From Ryuthela nishihirai (lineage: Eukaryota; Arthropoda; Arachnida; Araneae; Heptathelidae): a stretch of DNA of 64,000 bases. This document shows positions 1-11,990 of the stretch, in pieces. The notes under the pieces were generated by a model. It searched no databases and was not told the origin of the DNA. It saw only the letters and a program-made list of their open reading frames with translations. Position 1 is the stretch's first letter. Every line of letters starts with the position of its first letter. Location of the stretch: the NCBI GenBank assembly GCA_038380435.1, contig JAWZYU010000028.1:46311095-46375094 (forward strand), given 5' to 3'. The position numbers were made by a program, and so were the translations under genes.

Positions 1-44
<44 letters not shown>

Positions 45-79
45 GTTATTATTATTATTATTATTTATTTATTTATTTG
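1..79. repeat. (ATT)n / (ATTT)n microsatellite
   Basis: A nearly pure TTA trinucleotide run turns into TTTA units at its right end. It continues off the left edge of the window, so its full length is unknown. Confidence 0.95.
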
Positions 80-263
80 CTCTTAAAATCATATTACATA
101 ACAGCTATATATAATATTTTAGGAAACAAATATAGTTAAAAAGAAAAAAAGGAACAAAACAATAACACCAATTACTAATAAACAAAGAAAATAGTAACGG
201 AAAAAAAAGGAAAGATATAAAAGTTTTAAACTGAGCAATGTCGAGAACTAAGTGCCCGTCCAG

Positions 264-569
264 TTGGGTTGGGTTGTTTTACCTCTGAGCGACACTTTTT
301 TGTACACAATGGGCTAAATGGCCAGGTCACATGGACCCCGAAGCCTCAGAGAAGGTTGGGGGAGGGGACCCACTGGAACAGCTGTTGGGAGACAGATGGT
401 AGCCTCCCGTCAAGGCCATCCAGTATGTTCTTTAACGTGCACAGGGTATGGCTATCCCGCACACGGGGCCACGGCTTAACGTCCCATCCGACTGACGGCG
501 GCCTTTCCAAGCCCATCGGTGTCCCCTACTGATCCTGGGCAGGGCGGGGAATTTTGCGGAGATAAGTTT
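264..569 (-). mobile_element. SINE-A, 5'-truncated, with TSD
   Basis: The copy reads on the minus strand, from the AACCCAACCC tail at the left to the ATTTATCTCCGCAAAATTCC body at the right. The tRNA-like head is missing, as expected from incomplete reverse transcription. CCGTCCAG occurs on both sides (256-263 and 570-577), a likely 8-bp target-site duplication. Confidence 0.85.
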
Positions 570-839
570 CCGTCCAGAGTTTTGAGAATGAGTAAAGTGT
601 TATAATATGTGTCAACACATACGTTGATTTATCCCTAGTAATGAAATAAATGTTTCGAATTTACAAATTACATGCCATTGAATATTTAATTCAAAATCAT
701 AAAGTCAAATAACCATTTTAAAGGACACCCAACGAACACAATGAGTAACAGAAGGAAATAGATATTCAAAATTTCAAAAAATGTTCCAAATTAATAATAT
801 CAAAACTATATTTTTTATTTTATATTTAAAGCGAACTAA

Positions 840-2296
840 ACAAATTTCATTTCTAATATATAAGTCTAAATTATTGTAAATGTTAGAAGCTAGAAAACCA
901 AACTGTCTTTTTACTACATTTTTTATGTGGAAATGTGGACCCTCTATGACAAGGCAACTCGTCTAGAATTATGAGGGGCCGTGAAAGATAGGAACCAATA
1001 TCTGCTTAATATAAAAAGAAGAGAATTTTATATATGTATAGTTGTCTGATGTTATAAAAATGTATCGTGTTTAAGGTATGAATATTAGAGTGCGAAGAAA
1101 TAACGACAAGTTTATAATTTTTTTATGAATTAAAATCAAATTATAAAGATTATTTCCATATTCACCTCCCCAGCTGTATATTCCATACTGAATAACAGAG
1201 TAACCCAAGCGTAGTATAGTCCAATTAAAATTTTTTGTTAAATAGGTTATAAAAAATAAAATATGAATAGAATACATCTTAATTTTTTTGTCAAAATGTT
1301 TGTTGCATGAGTAATGCTTTTCAAGTTCGAATCCAGATTTTTATAGCTACAAACTGTATCAAAAACAGGACAGCTACAGGTTTGGAGGAAAAGACAGTTT
1401 TGTTTATGATATTTGATATGTATAGCGATATTACTATTTTTTAGTTCAAAATGTAGGAATTTAGTTTTCTGTATTTTTAAAGCTAACTTATTTGATCATA
1501 CTCGATTTCTTTTGAAAGGTCATTTAATATATGACCAGAGTATACTATTGCTGCATCATCAGCGTTACATATAAAGGATCCCTTTATATTTAAATAGCAA
1601 AAATCATTCAAATATATCAAAAATAGTACAGGTTCTAATACTGATCCTTGAGGAACTCCCTTTCTAACAATACGAAAATCACTCATAACATTTTGAATTT
1701 GAACTGAATGTTTTCTTCCTTCTAAACAGTTTTCGAACCATAAATGACAATTACCTCTTATTGTACTTATATATAGTTTATCCATGAAATACAAGTGATC
1801 AACAGAGTCAAATGCTTTTTTTATATCTATGAATATAGCAATAGTTTTTTTGTTATCATTAACACATTTGAAAATTTTGCCTGTTAGATCTAAAAATGCT
1901 TGCTCAGAATTAAGTTTCCCCCCTAAATCCATATTGCGACTTATTAAAAAGATCAATTTTTTTCATCAAAATTAAAAAGCCTAAATATAAAATCTAATAA
2001 TAGTTTCCAAAACTTTAGCAAAAAATTGGCAAAATTGAAATTGGTCTATAATTCATTACAATATTTTTATCTCCTAAATTTAGAAATAGGAATTATTTTA
2101 GCAAGCTTGAGTTTGCTAAAATAATCGAATTTTGAGAGAAGATTCCATTTTCCAAAGATATATTAACTAAATATGTCAGCGTATCTAGATGATAGATATT
2201 TATACTTTTTAACATTTGTTCATTAATTCCATCATATCTTGGGACTTTTATGTTACAGAGTCGTTTTATAATATTAGAAATTTCAATTTCAGTGGG
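840..2296 (-). pseudogene. Decayed CR1/L2-like LINE reverse transcriptase
   Basis: This is a remnant of a non-LTR retrotransposon polyprotein. The longest open piece (1483-1956, 157 aa) shows RT motif A (FIDIKKAFDSVDH), motif B (GVPQGSVLEPVLFLIYLND) and motif C as NADDA, where a Y/F-ADD is normal. Further toward 2290, broken frames give a YRPIS-type segment and an IPI..K-like segment from the palm. Downstream, 1071-1277 gives a thumb-like stretch with QYGIYSWGG, typical of the RT C-terminal region in CR1/L2/Jockey-type elements. No endonuclease is visible, so the copy is 5' truncated or cut by the SINE-A at 2297. Stops and frameshifts separate the pieces. The clade is tentative: CR1 versus L2 cannot be settled without alignment. 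Confidence 0.75.
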
Positions 2297-2684
2297 TTGT
2301 TTTGGGTTGTTTTACCTCTGAGAGGCACTTTTTTGCACACAATGGGCTAAATGGCTAGGTCACAAGGACCCCGAAGACTCAGAGTAGGTAGGGGGAGGGG
2401 ACCCACTGGAACAGCTGTTGGGAGACAGATGGTAGCCTCCCGTCAAGGCCATCCAACGTGTTCTTTAACGTGCACAGGGTATGGCTCTCCCACACACGGT
2501 GCCACGGCTTAACGTCCCATCCGACGGACGGCGGCCTTTCCAAGCCCATCGGTGTCCCCTACTGACCGTGGGCAGGGCGGAGAATTTTGCGGAGATAAAT
2601 CTCAACGCTGACCCAGCTGGGGCTCGAACCTGGGAACTACAGATTACGAGCCTGGCGCGCTACCGACTGAGCCAGCCCCGCTCC
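2297..2684 (-). mobile_element. SINE-A, near full length
   Basis: The copy runs from a TTGGGTTGTTTTACCTC tail junction to the complement of the tRNA-like head (CTGAGCCAGCCCCGC). It sits against the decayed LINE at its left. I could not identify a convincing target-site duplication. Confidence 0.88.
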
Positions 2685-2922
2685 TATAGAAGGAGAAACT
2701 TACTTTAAGTATGTTTGATATGAAGGTGAAATATCTATTCCCTCATCTGCATAAAATTTATCATCTGCAAACTCTGAATTCATATTATTTACTAATATAT
2801 ATTTTAGTTACTTTTATCAGGTACAGTTACACTTTTTTTTCTTTTATTCCAAGTAAATTATTTACAAACTTCCATTGTGATAGTGTCATTTGCACAAAAA
2901 TTGAATTTATCTCTGTAACATG

Positions 2923-3307
2923 GGGCGGGGGTGGCTCAGTCGGTAGCGCGCCAGGCTCGTAATCTGTAGTTCCCAGGTTCGAGTCCCAGCTGGGTCAGCG
3001 TTGAGATTTATCTCCGCAAAATTCCCCGCCCTGCCCACGGTCAGTAGGGGACACCGATGGGCTTGGAAAGGCCACCGTCCGTCGGATGGGACGTTAAGCC
3101 GTGGCTCCGTGTGCGGGACAGCCATACTCTGTGCACGTTAAAGAACACGCTGGATGGCCTTGATGGGAGGCTACCATCTGTCTCCCAACAGCTGTTCCAA
3201 TGGGTCCCCTCCCCCAAACTTCTCTGAGCCTTCGGGGTCCTTGTGACCTGGCCATTTAGCCCATGGTGTGCAAAAAAGTGCCGCTCAGTGGTAAAACAAC
3301 CCAACCC
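2923..3307 (+). mobile_element. SINE-A, full length
   Basis: The head GGGGCGGGGGTGGCTCAGTC starts at 2923 and the copy ends in AAAACAACCCAACCC near 3307. A box, B box, central domain and tail are all present with scattered substitutions. TTATCTCT lies near both ends, but its left copy is not flush with the element, so the duplication is uncertain. Confidence 0.9.
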
Positions 3308-3315
3308 TTATCTCT

Positions 3316-3930
3316 TTCTTCCTTAAATCTAAAAGAAATTAAATTTATTGCTGCGAATCATTATACTTTTGTGATGATTGTTGCTTTTGATACTGAAACC
3401 CCCCCTCCCCCCAAAAAATGCAGATTATTGTTGCGAATCATGATGATTTTTGTAATTAATGTTAGCTTTGCTATTGGTAATTCAAAAAAAATTAGGATTA
3501 TTGTTTCGAATCATTAAAATTTTTGCAATGATTTTTACTTTTGCTACTGGAAACCCAAAAGAAATGAAGATTATTTGTTGCGAATCACTATGATTTCTGT
3601 GATGATCGTTGATTTTGCTGCTTAAAATAAAAAAATCATGATTATTGCTGTTTTGGTGGCTGTTACAGTGTTATGGATATCAGATATTATGAATATTGTT
3701 GTCATGTTGGAGATGATTGTTACGATGCTGCTCATAATTGTCACTTTGTTGCGTTTGCTGCTGTAAACTCAAAGATATTTCTATTATTGTTGTTGTATAT
3801 GTATGTATATATGTTGTTGTTTATTATGTTGCTTTTTACAACTGCAAACTAAAAAGAACCACGATTAATTTTATTTTGTTGTTTTAAATATTGTAGTGTT
3901 GCTGCTGATTATTTGATTATAGTATTGATG
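3316..3930. repeat. Degenerate ~75-bp tandem repeat, AT-rich
   Basis: The motif GCGAATCA (or TCGAATCA) recurs at about 3353, 3433, 3506 and 3580, each followed by a (T)ATGATTTTTGT.ATGATTGTT-like stretch and preceded by an A-rich run. Spacing is 73-80 bp. Weaker traces continue to about 3930 and again after the next SINE (4380-4500, sharing AAACTAAAAAG.ACCAC). No gene is visible here. Confidence 0.65.
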
Positions 3931-3979
3931 ATTATTCCGATACTTTTTATTATTCTGTTACTTTCGTTCCTGGAAATAA

Positions 3980-4368
3980 GGGGCGGGGGTGGCTCAGACG
4001 GTAGCGCGCCAGGCTCGTAATGTGTAGTTCCCAGGTTCGAGTCCCAGCTGGGTCAGCGTTGAGATTTATCTCCGCAAAATTCCCCGCCCTGCCCACGGTC
4101 AGTAGGGGACACCGATGGGCTTGGAAAGGCCGCCGTCCGTCGGATGGGACGTTAAGCCGTGACCCCGTGTGCCGGAGAGCCATACCCTGTGCACGTTAAA
4201 GAACACGCTGGATGGCCTTGACGGGAGGCTACCATCTGTCTCCCAACAGCTGTTCCAGTGGGTCCCCTCCCCCAACCTTCTCTGAGCCTTCGGGGTCCAT
4301 GTGACCTGGCCATTTAGCCCATTGTGGGCAAAAAACTGCCGCTCAGAGGTAAAACAACCCAACCCAAC
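3980..4368 (+). mobile_element. SINE-A, full length, 11-bp TSD
   Basis: This is a complete copy flanked by CCTGGAAATAA at 3969-3979 and again at 4369-4379. The exact duplication fixes both ends and gives an element of 389 bp. Confidence 0.95.
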
Positions 4369-4504
4369 CCTGGAAATAAAATGAAGAAGATCATGAATTT
4401 TGGGATTAATTATGTTGATTGTTGTGACGTTGCGATTGATTGTTATTTTGTTGCTTCAAACTAAAAAGCACCACAATTATTATTGTTTTTGTCGATTGTT
4501 GTAA

Positions 4505-4707
4505 TGTTAAAGATGAGGGTTAAAAAAAAGGTAAATGTAGGAACAGAAAGGACTACATGGAAAAGGATTACGAGGGGACAATTGTAGAACTGAAAAAGGG
4601 TACATGAAAGAATTGAAAGGCCAGGTAGGAACTGAAAAAGGATACCTCAAAGGCTGAAAATGGGTACATGTTATGATTGAAAGAGAATATATGTAAAGGC
4701 TGAAAAG
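4505..4707. repeat. Degenerate ~24-bp minisatellite, part 1
   Basis: Units of the form GACTGAAAAAGGGTACATG recur about every 24 bp with many substitutions. The same array resumes at 5580 and 6942, so the SINEs at 4709 and 6352 were inserted into it. Confidence 0.7.
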
Positions 4708-4708
4708 G

Positions 4709-5579
4709 AATTGGGTTGGGTTGTTTTACCTCTGAGCGGCACTTTTTTGCACACCATGGGCTAAATGGCCAGGTCACAACGACCCCGAAGGCTCAGAGAA
4801 GGTTGGGGGAGGGGGACCCACTGGAACAGCTGTTGGGAGACAGATGGTATCCTCCCGTCAAGGCTATCCAGCATGTTCTTTAACGTTGGATTGTTTTACC
4901 TCTGAGCGGCACTTTTTTGCACACCATGGGCTAAATGGCCAGGTCACATGGACCCCGAAGGTTGGGGGAGGGGACCCACTGGAAGAGCTGTTGGGAGACA
5001 GATGGTAGCCTCCCGTCAAGGCCATCCAGCATGTTCTTTAACGTTGGATTGTTTTACCTCTGAGCGGCACTTTTTTGCACACCATGGGCTAAATGGCCAG
5101 GTCACATGGACCCCGAAGGTTGGGGGAGGGGACCCACTGGAAGAGCTGTTGGGAGACAGATGGTAGCCTCCCGTCAAGGCCATCCAGCATGTTCTTTAAC
5201 GTTGGATTGTTTTACCTCTGAGCGGCACTTTTTTGCACACCATGGGCCAAAATGGCCAGGTCACATGGACCCCGAAGGCTCAGAAAAGGTTGGGGGAGAC
5301 GGGACCCGCTGGAACAGCTGTTGGGAGACAGATGGTAGCCTCCCGTCAAGGCCATCCAGCGTGTTCTTTAACGTGCACAGGGTATGGCTCTCCCGCACAC
5401 GGGTCACGGCTTAACGTCCCATCCGACGGACGGCGGCCTTTCCAAGCACATCGGTGTCCCCTACTGGCAAGGCGGGGAAAATTGCGGAGATAAATCTCAA
5501 CGCTGACTAAGCTGGGACTCGAACCTGGGAACTACAGATTACGAGCCTGGCGCGCTACCGACTGAGCCACCCCCGCTCC
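4709..5579 (-). mobile_element. SINE-A with four tandem 3' units
   Basis: Read on the minus strand this is one complete SINE (5201-5579 with head) followed by three extra copies of its 3' part. Two extra units are exactly 158 bp (GTTGGA junctions at 4885, 5043 and 5201) and nearly identical, sharing a deletion next to the GACCCCGAAGG motif. Each junction fuses the AACCCAA-type tail to ACGTTAAAGAAC of the next unit. The 158-bp units look like recent copies of one another. Confidence 0.9.
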
Positions 5580-6340
5580 CAGACGCATAGGGAGATTGAA
5601 AGAAACCACATAAGGAGACTGAAAGAGTTGCACAAAAGGGATTGGAAGAAGTTGCACAAAAGGGATCGAAAGAAGCCGCATAAGGAGACTGTAAGAAGTC
5701 GCATAGGGAGACTGTAAAAAAGCCGCCTAAGGAGACCGGGTTGACTTCTAAGAGGGACTGAAAAGGGCTGCATAAAGAAAAGTAAAAGGGGTTTCATAGT
5801 GGGGATTGAAAGTGTTGGTTAGAGGGAATGAAAAGGAAGTATATTTAAGGACTAAGGTGTATCACGTAGAGATGAAAAAGAATGCGTGAAAAGACTGAAT
5901 TTAAACAAAACAGGCGTCGACTGAAAGAATGCTTTTAGGGACTGTTAAGGCATACACACTAAAGGGAGTACAGGTACAGAATAAAAAGATATGAATGACG
6001 GTTTTAAAAGGGGGTACATGGGGAGAGTGAAAGGAAGTGCTTGTTGAGAGTGAAACTGGGTGAAGCTGAGAATTGAGAGAGGCTACATGTAAGGACTGAA
6101 AGGGCGATATATGAAGAGATCGAAAAACCTTACGAACACTTCCCGAAAGGGCGGGTTTATAGCGAATGAAAGGTGGTATATATAAGTAATGAAAAGTGTG
6201 TACGTATAAGGACGAATGGAGATATATATAAGGATTGAAAGAGAGTATATGTAAGGATTGAAGGAGGATAAATAAAGCGAAGGCATAAGGGGGCATATGT
6301 GAGAATTGTAAGTTGTTAAATAATGGGAGTGCATTTAAAA
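5580..6340. repeat. Degenerate ~24-bp minisatellite, part 2
   Basis: Repeats such as CATAAGGAGACTGAAAGA and TATATGTAAGGATTGAAAGA occur every 23-25 bp. Long open frames on the minus strand here (for example 5901-6296) come from the repeat and show no protein family signature. Confidence 0.75.
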
Positions 6341-6351
6341 ACCGCTAAAAG

Positions 6352-6930
6352 TTGGGCTGTTTTACCTCTGAGCGGCACTTTTCCGCACACCATGGGCCAA
6401 ATGGCCAGGTCACATGGACCCCGAAGGCTCAGAGAAGGTTGGGGGAGGGGACCCACTGGAACAGCTGTTGGGAGACAGATGGTAGCCTCCCGTCAAGGCT
6501 ATCCAGCATGTTCTTTAACGTTGGATTGTTTTACCTCTGAGCGGCACTTTTTTGCACACCATGGGCTAAATGGCCAGGTCACATGGACCCCGAAGGTTGG
6601 GGGAGGGGACCCACTGGAAGAGCTGTTGGGAGACAGATGGTAGCCTCCCGTCAAGGCCATCCAGCATGTTCTTTAACGTTGGATTGTTTTACCTCTGAGC
6701 GGCACTTTTTTGCACACCCTGGGCCAAAATGGCCAGGTCACATGGACCCCGAAGGCTCAGAAAAGGTTGGGGGAGGGGACCCGCTGGAATAGCTGTTGGG
6801 AGACAGATGGTAGCCTCCCGTCAAGGCCATCCAGCGTGTTCTTTAACGTGCAGAGTGTATGGCTCTCCCGCACACGGGGCCACGGCTTAACGTCCCATCC
6901 GACGGACGGCGCCCTTTCCAAGCCCATCGG
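6352..6930 (-). mobile_element. SINE-A with three tandem 3' units, 5'-truncated, TSD
   Basis: Two extra 3' units (junctions near 6521 and 6680) precede a body that stops before the tRNA-like head. The flanks are ACCGCTAAAAG (6341-6351) and ACCGTTAAAAG (6931-6941), an 11-bp duplication with one mismatch. The duplication around the whole structure shows that the multi-unit form integrated as one piece. Confidence 0.92.
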
Positions 6931-6941
6931 ACCGTTAAAAG

Positions 6942-7095
6942 TACATGCATATAAATGGGTGCATGTAGTAACAGAGAGGTACTGGAAAAGTCACCTGTAA
7001 AGATTGAAAAAGTAGTTGTAAATGTAGGGATTGAAAGGGCACACCTAGGTATTGAAATGAGTGCACTTTTTAACTGGAAAGAATTCACGAAGAGG
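6942..7095. repeat. Degenerate ~24-bp minisatellite, part 3
   Basis: TGTAAAGATTGAAAA and TGTAGGGATTGAAAGG units continue the array seen at 4505 and 5580, then fade into non-repetitive sequence. Confidence 0.6.
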
Positions 7096-7859
7096 TATAA
7101 GGTTGCGTATTGGAATTACTAAGAGGAGAAGTCAACTCAGTGGTCTCCAAAAAATCCAACAAAAAATATTTCCATAATTTAACAATTTTTTTGTTTGATA
7201 ATTTGATAGAAGGTTACTTAGTGATTAAAGTTCTGTTCTGGGTCGTTTGGAGAACGCAAGTGTCTTGCTTAGAATTTATCATTCACTTTTTTTTTATATC
7301 CCCTTAATTTAAATTCACGACTGTCTCGCAAATGTATATTTTAGTAGTTGGCCTCGGATGAGAACGCGTCGAAATTGGTTTGAAATGACACGCGCAGCTT
7401 CCGAGAAAAATCGTTGTGTTAATCAAAATGGAAAGTGATAAATCGTGCTCTGTCCTAGACATGATTTAGTAATCACTTATACTGTTTCTCCGAGTTTCTT
7501 CTTGTAAAGTAATTTTGTTTGAGACTTCTCCCGAAGATAGGAAATTTTTAACAGAAACAAAAATGGCGTGATGGATTGTTAAAGAGTTTCTGAACTTTTC
7601 GGGGGATCATTGGAAAACGAAAGAGAAAGAAATGGCGACTTAAAACAAGGTCGAGTTGAAACTGAAAAAAAAAACAACAACAGGTTTTCTGCTTATTGAC
7701 ATGGGACTTTTTGAAGCGTTTGTTTTTTAATGTCATTGAAAGGTTTGGTTCAATATGAAGTGCAAGAGTTATATATTTTAATAAACTCTATTTCAATTTG
7801 CCGTGTAAAATGTATTACAGAATGTTTCAACTGTGAATGCTTAGAATATTTACAATTGG
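7096..7859. other. Unassigned AT-rich stretch
   Basis: Open frames here are shorter than 70 codons and carry no motif that I recognise. Poly-T and poly-A runs are frequent. I see no repeat family member. Confidence 0.5.
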
Positions 7860-8067
7860 TACAGTCGCTCAAAATGGTATCCAAACATTATGGCTGATTA
7901 CAGAATTCAGAAAAAATATTTGGCAAAGAGTTTTTTAGAAATAGTGATCTGGCCACCTTGTACACGAGGGTTGACAAATCACTAATTTCTAAAAAAATCC
8001 TTGCCAGATATTTTTTCTGAATTCTGTAATCAACCATAGTGTTCGGATACTTTTTTGAGTGACTGTA
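7860..8067. mobile_element. Palindromic Tc1/mariner-type MITE
   Basis: The ends are TACAGTCGCTCAAAA and the inverted TTTTTTGAGTGACTGTA, with TA at both borders, the target preferred by Tc1/mariner transposons. The element is one long inverted repeat: each arm holds GATTACAGAATTCAGAAAAA and AGAAAT(T)AGTGATCTGGC, folding about a centre near 7965. There is no coding capacity, so movement would need a transposase supplied in trans. Confidence 0.88.
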
Positions 8068-8076
8068 CAGTGATGG

Positions 8077-8459
8077 TTGGATAGTTTTGCCTCTGAGCGG
8101 CATTTTTTTGCATAAAAAGGGCTAAATGACCAGGTCACAGGGATTCCGAGGGCTAAGAGAAGGTTGTGGGGGAGGAGACCCACTGGACAGCTGTTAAGAG
8201 ACAGATGGTAGCCTCCCGTCAAGGCTATCCGCGTGTTCTTTAACGTGCACAGAGTATGACTCTCTCGCACACGGTGCCACGGCTTTAACATCCCATCCGA
8301 CGGATGCCGGCCTTTCGAAGCCCAGTGGTGTCCCATACTGACCGTGGACAGCGCGGGGAGTTTTGAGATGATTAATCTCAATTCTGGCCCAGGTGAGACT
8401 CGAACCTGAGAACTAATAGATTGCGAGTCTGGCGCGCTACTGACTGAGCAACCCGGCTT
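8077..8459 (-). mobile_element. SINE-A, diverged full-length copy
   Basis: The full structure is recognisable from tail (TTTTGCCTCTGAGCGGCA) to head complement (CTGACTGAGCAACCCGGC). It has more substitutions than most copies in the window, so it is probably older. It begins 10 bp right of the MITE. Confidence 0.85.
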
Positions 8460-8509
8460 CTTTACATGATAGAGGTAGGCCCTACACTAGGAATATATTC
8501 TCATTTTTT

Positions 8510-11500
8510 TGAGTGATTTGCCTACTGATCTGGTCATCTATGGCCACTTTTTTCTTTTTTTACAACCCTGCTGAGGAGTGGTCAACTTCACAGGGTCCTG
8601 GTGCTGACCATTTATACCTACTAGACTGGACTTGCTTATGGATTTGAGCTTGATTATGGATCCTCGACTTGCTGCACTGGTGGGCCTCTGTTGAGGGAGA
8701 GTTTGCTGCTGTGTTTTCTGTTTGCTTCTGGGTTGCCAGCTCTAAGTGAACAGAGGCATGGGATACCTTATATCAGCTGGTGGATAATCCTAATCAGAGG
8801 CCATCTCAGGTACCTGAACCTTACTTAGCTAGTTGGGCATCGTCAAGCCTAAACTGGAGTAATGTGACTCAGGCAGGCCATATGGCTCTTGAAAAAGTCC
8901 ACTTGAAAAGGTGGTGCCTGAAGTTCCTACCAGCATCGGTGACTTCAGCCTTTAGCGGAAGAGGAACAGGTCTTTGTCCCATGCCTGCGATCAGGGGGCT
9001 GTTTGATATTGTTGGCCCTATCAATCTCAATAAACCTAATTTCTTTAAAAATCCTACTAATCATTTTCTCTCTGCAGGAACGTGGAACGTGAGGACATTA
9101 CATAGAGATTATTCTCTTGATGTCCTCATGCAGGAATTCCAGCGCTATAACCTAGATATTCTAGGCTTCTGGCAAGAGACCAGATGGACAGGTAAAGGTG
9201 AGATACTTAAAAATAACTTTAAATTTCTCTTTACAGAGAGGGAGGATGGAAAGCACCACCAAGGCGTGGGTCTGCTGCTCAGCAGACATGCTAGTGATGC
9301 TCTTCTAGGATATGAGTGCATTAATGAAAGGTTTCTTACAGCAAAATTTCAGACAAGCATTAAAGACTTGAATGTTATCTGCTGTTATTCCCCCACTGAG
9401 GATTCTGATGAGGATGAGAAGGATAGGTTTTACGGACAACTTCAGGATATTTTGAATTCTGTCGAGAAAGGAGATATTACCCTTGTTCTTGGTGACTTCA
9501 ATGCCAAAGTTGGTACCGACTCTGACCTTTGGGGAGGGGTAATAAACCCTTTTGGTATTGGTAGCTACAATGACAATGGGCAACGTCTCCTACAGGTAAG
9601 TAAACTCAATGGTTTCAGAATAACTAACACATATTACAAACACTGCGACATACATAAATACATATGGGTTTCACCTGATGGGCTGCATAGGAATATGATT
9701 GATTATATATTAATTAACAGCAAATGGGCTAGTTCTGTTAGAAATACCAGGGCATATAGGGGAGCTGAAATTGGATCTGACCATTACCTTATTAAAAGTG
9801 TCTTGCAACTTAAACTAAAAAAGTGTTCTGCTAGGGTTAAAAAAATTTACCTTTAATACTGAAGATCTGAAAGACCCAGCTATAGCTAAAGCTTACCATG
9901 ATAGGTTACGTAGTCATTATGACAGTCATGGTTTGCTTAATACTGAAATTGAGGAAGAATGGGATCATTTTTAACAGGCTTTTTTGGACACTACAGTACT
10001 CTTTTAGGAAAAAGGGAGCAGAGGAGGCAGCATTATTTAAGTGATAAGGCAATTGAGCTTATTTCAGAAAGAAGGAAGTGCAGGAATGTCCTTAATCAGT
10101 ACCCTACTAGTCCTAATAGAAAGCATTACAAAGAACTTAATAAACGTGTAAAGGATCAGTTAGCTACTGATAAGAATCTTTGGCTTGATGGCCTGGCTGA
10201 CAAAGCTGAGGAAGCAGTTAAACAGCACAACAGCAGAGAGCTGTACCAGATAGTTAATGTTTTGTGTGGTAGAAAACGAACAGGTATACAGGGATTGAAG
10301 GATAAACAAGGTAAGGTTATAGAAGGTGAGGATTCTGTCATGGCTAGGTGGGCTGAGCATTTCAATGATTTTCTAAACAATGTGGTTAATTCTACTCCCA
10401 TTGTTTGCAATGATGATAGATGCATTATTGGCCCTATAACACAATCTGAAGTTAGTTTGGCTATTTCTAAACTAAAACTTCATAAATCCCCAGGGGTGGA
10501 TGAAATTACTACGGAAATGCTTAGAGCTGGGAATGTTTCAGTTACCATTTGGATGACTGAAATTTTGAATAACTTTTATGATAAAGGCATGGTTCCTAAA
10601 GATTTTACCAGAGCTATTATTATCCCTATTTTCAAAAAAGGTGATCGCAGTTCTTGTGATAACTATAGGGGTATCAGCCTACTCTCTGTTCCAGGTAAAG
10701 TTCTTTCCATGATTGTGCTTAATAGAATTAAGAATCTGGTTGACAGGCAATTGCGAGATGAGCAATGTGGATTCAGAAGTGGTAGGGGATGTGTGGATCA
10801 GATATTTTCACTTAGGCAGATTCTTGAGAAATGTTTAGAGTTTCAAAAACCTTTGGTTGCTAGCTTTGTTGATTTCAAAAAGGCTTTCGACTCTGTTGAT
10901 CGTCATAATTTGTGGTTGATTGTTAGATCATATGGTATACCAGACAAGTTAAGTTAACATAATGAAAGCTCTCTATAATAACACTGAGTCATGTGTGAGA
11001 GTTGGTAAGTCTTGTAGCAATTGGTTTAGGATTGCTTCTGGTGTTCGACCAGGGTGCATTTTGTCTCTTTTTCTCTTTAGTTTGGTTATTGATTATGGTA
11101 TGCGAAATTCACTTCAAGGGAAAGATTTTGGCCTTAAATGGGCTGGAGATATGAAAATTTCTGATTTAGATTATGCTGATGATTTAGCCCTTTTGGCAAA
11201 TGATGTTGATGAGATGAACTCTTTCATTCGAGCTGTTGATGAGACTGGTAGTAGAGTAGGTTTGGTTATAAACAGAGAGAAAACTATAGTGATTAAAATT
11301 TGTCATGCAGGTCGTGATTCAGTTAATCTGAATGGTTGCAGTCTTGAGCAGGTGTCACAGTTTAATTACCTTGGGAGCTGCGTAACTGATACTGGTGATG
11401 TGCGGCATGAGATTAACAGACGAATAGGTATTGCTGCAGGGACTTTTAAGAATCTATAGAAATTGTGGAGAAATAGGCGTATACACCTAAAGACTAAAAT

Positions 11501-11990
11501 TAGACTGTATAATAGTTTGGTTCTTTCTAGGGTTAGTTATGGTAGTGAAACGTGGACACTTTGTAAACAAGATAACAGGAAACTAGATGCTTTTGATTCT
11601 AGATGCTTACGCAGTATCTTGGGTATTAGGTGGTGTAACTTTGTAACTAATGATGAGGTTAGGCAAAGGAGTCTGCAACCTCCTTTAAGCAGCATATTGT
11701 GCAGAGAGAGACTCCGTTGGTTTGGCCATGTTGCCCGTACAGCGAATTAGAGATTGGCGAATAGGGTTATGAACAGTGTGCCTAGAGGCCTCAGAAGGAG
11801 GGGGAGACCTAGGATGCGGTGGGCAGACAATGTCAAACAGGACCTTGTTAGAATTGGTGTACAGTGGCCGGATGCAGCAGATGTAGCTCAGGACAGATAT
11901 GCTTGGAGAATTAAACTGCGTGGTCTGGTTGGACCTCCGTAGCCCATGACTGCTTGAGGATGATAATGATGATGATGATTTAATTTATGA
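8510..11990 (+). mobile_element. Full-length RTE-like LINE, inactivated
   Basis: This copy is colinear with the element at 58097-61505 from its 5' UTR (CCTACTGATCTGG at 8521) to the 3' tail of GAT/ATG trimers after GCTGCTTGAGGATGATAATG (about 11953-11980). A single ORF and a short 3' UTR ending in a trinucleotide run fit the RTE clade. The left boundary is set by where similarity to the other full-length copy stops. I found no clear target-site duplication. Confidence 0.88.
8780..11942 (+). pseudogene. RTE endonuclease-reverse transcriptase, broken
   Basis: Apurinic-type endonuclease motifs come first (GTWNVRTLH, QETRWTGKG, LVLGDFNAKVG, GSDHYLIK), then RT motifs A (FVDFKKAFDSVDR), B and C (YADD). 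Compared with the intact copy at 58133-61144, it carries one extra A in an A run near 9840 (frameshift), an AAA-to-TAA-type stop near 9973, a 1-nt loss shortly after, an in-frame 12-nt deletion near 10426, an extra A near 10952 and a TGG-to-TAG stop near 11457. A further stop lies near 11748. The reading frame therefore falls into five pieces. The first piece also opens upstream of the intact copy's start because the TAG before that ATG is missing here. This is a dead copy; its function would have been target-primed reverse transcription. Confidence 0.9.
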
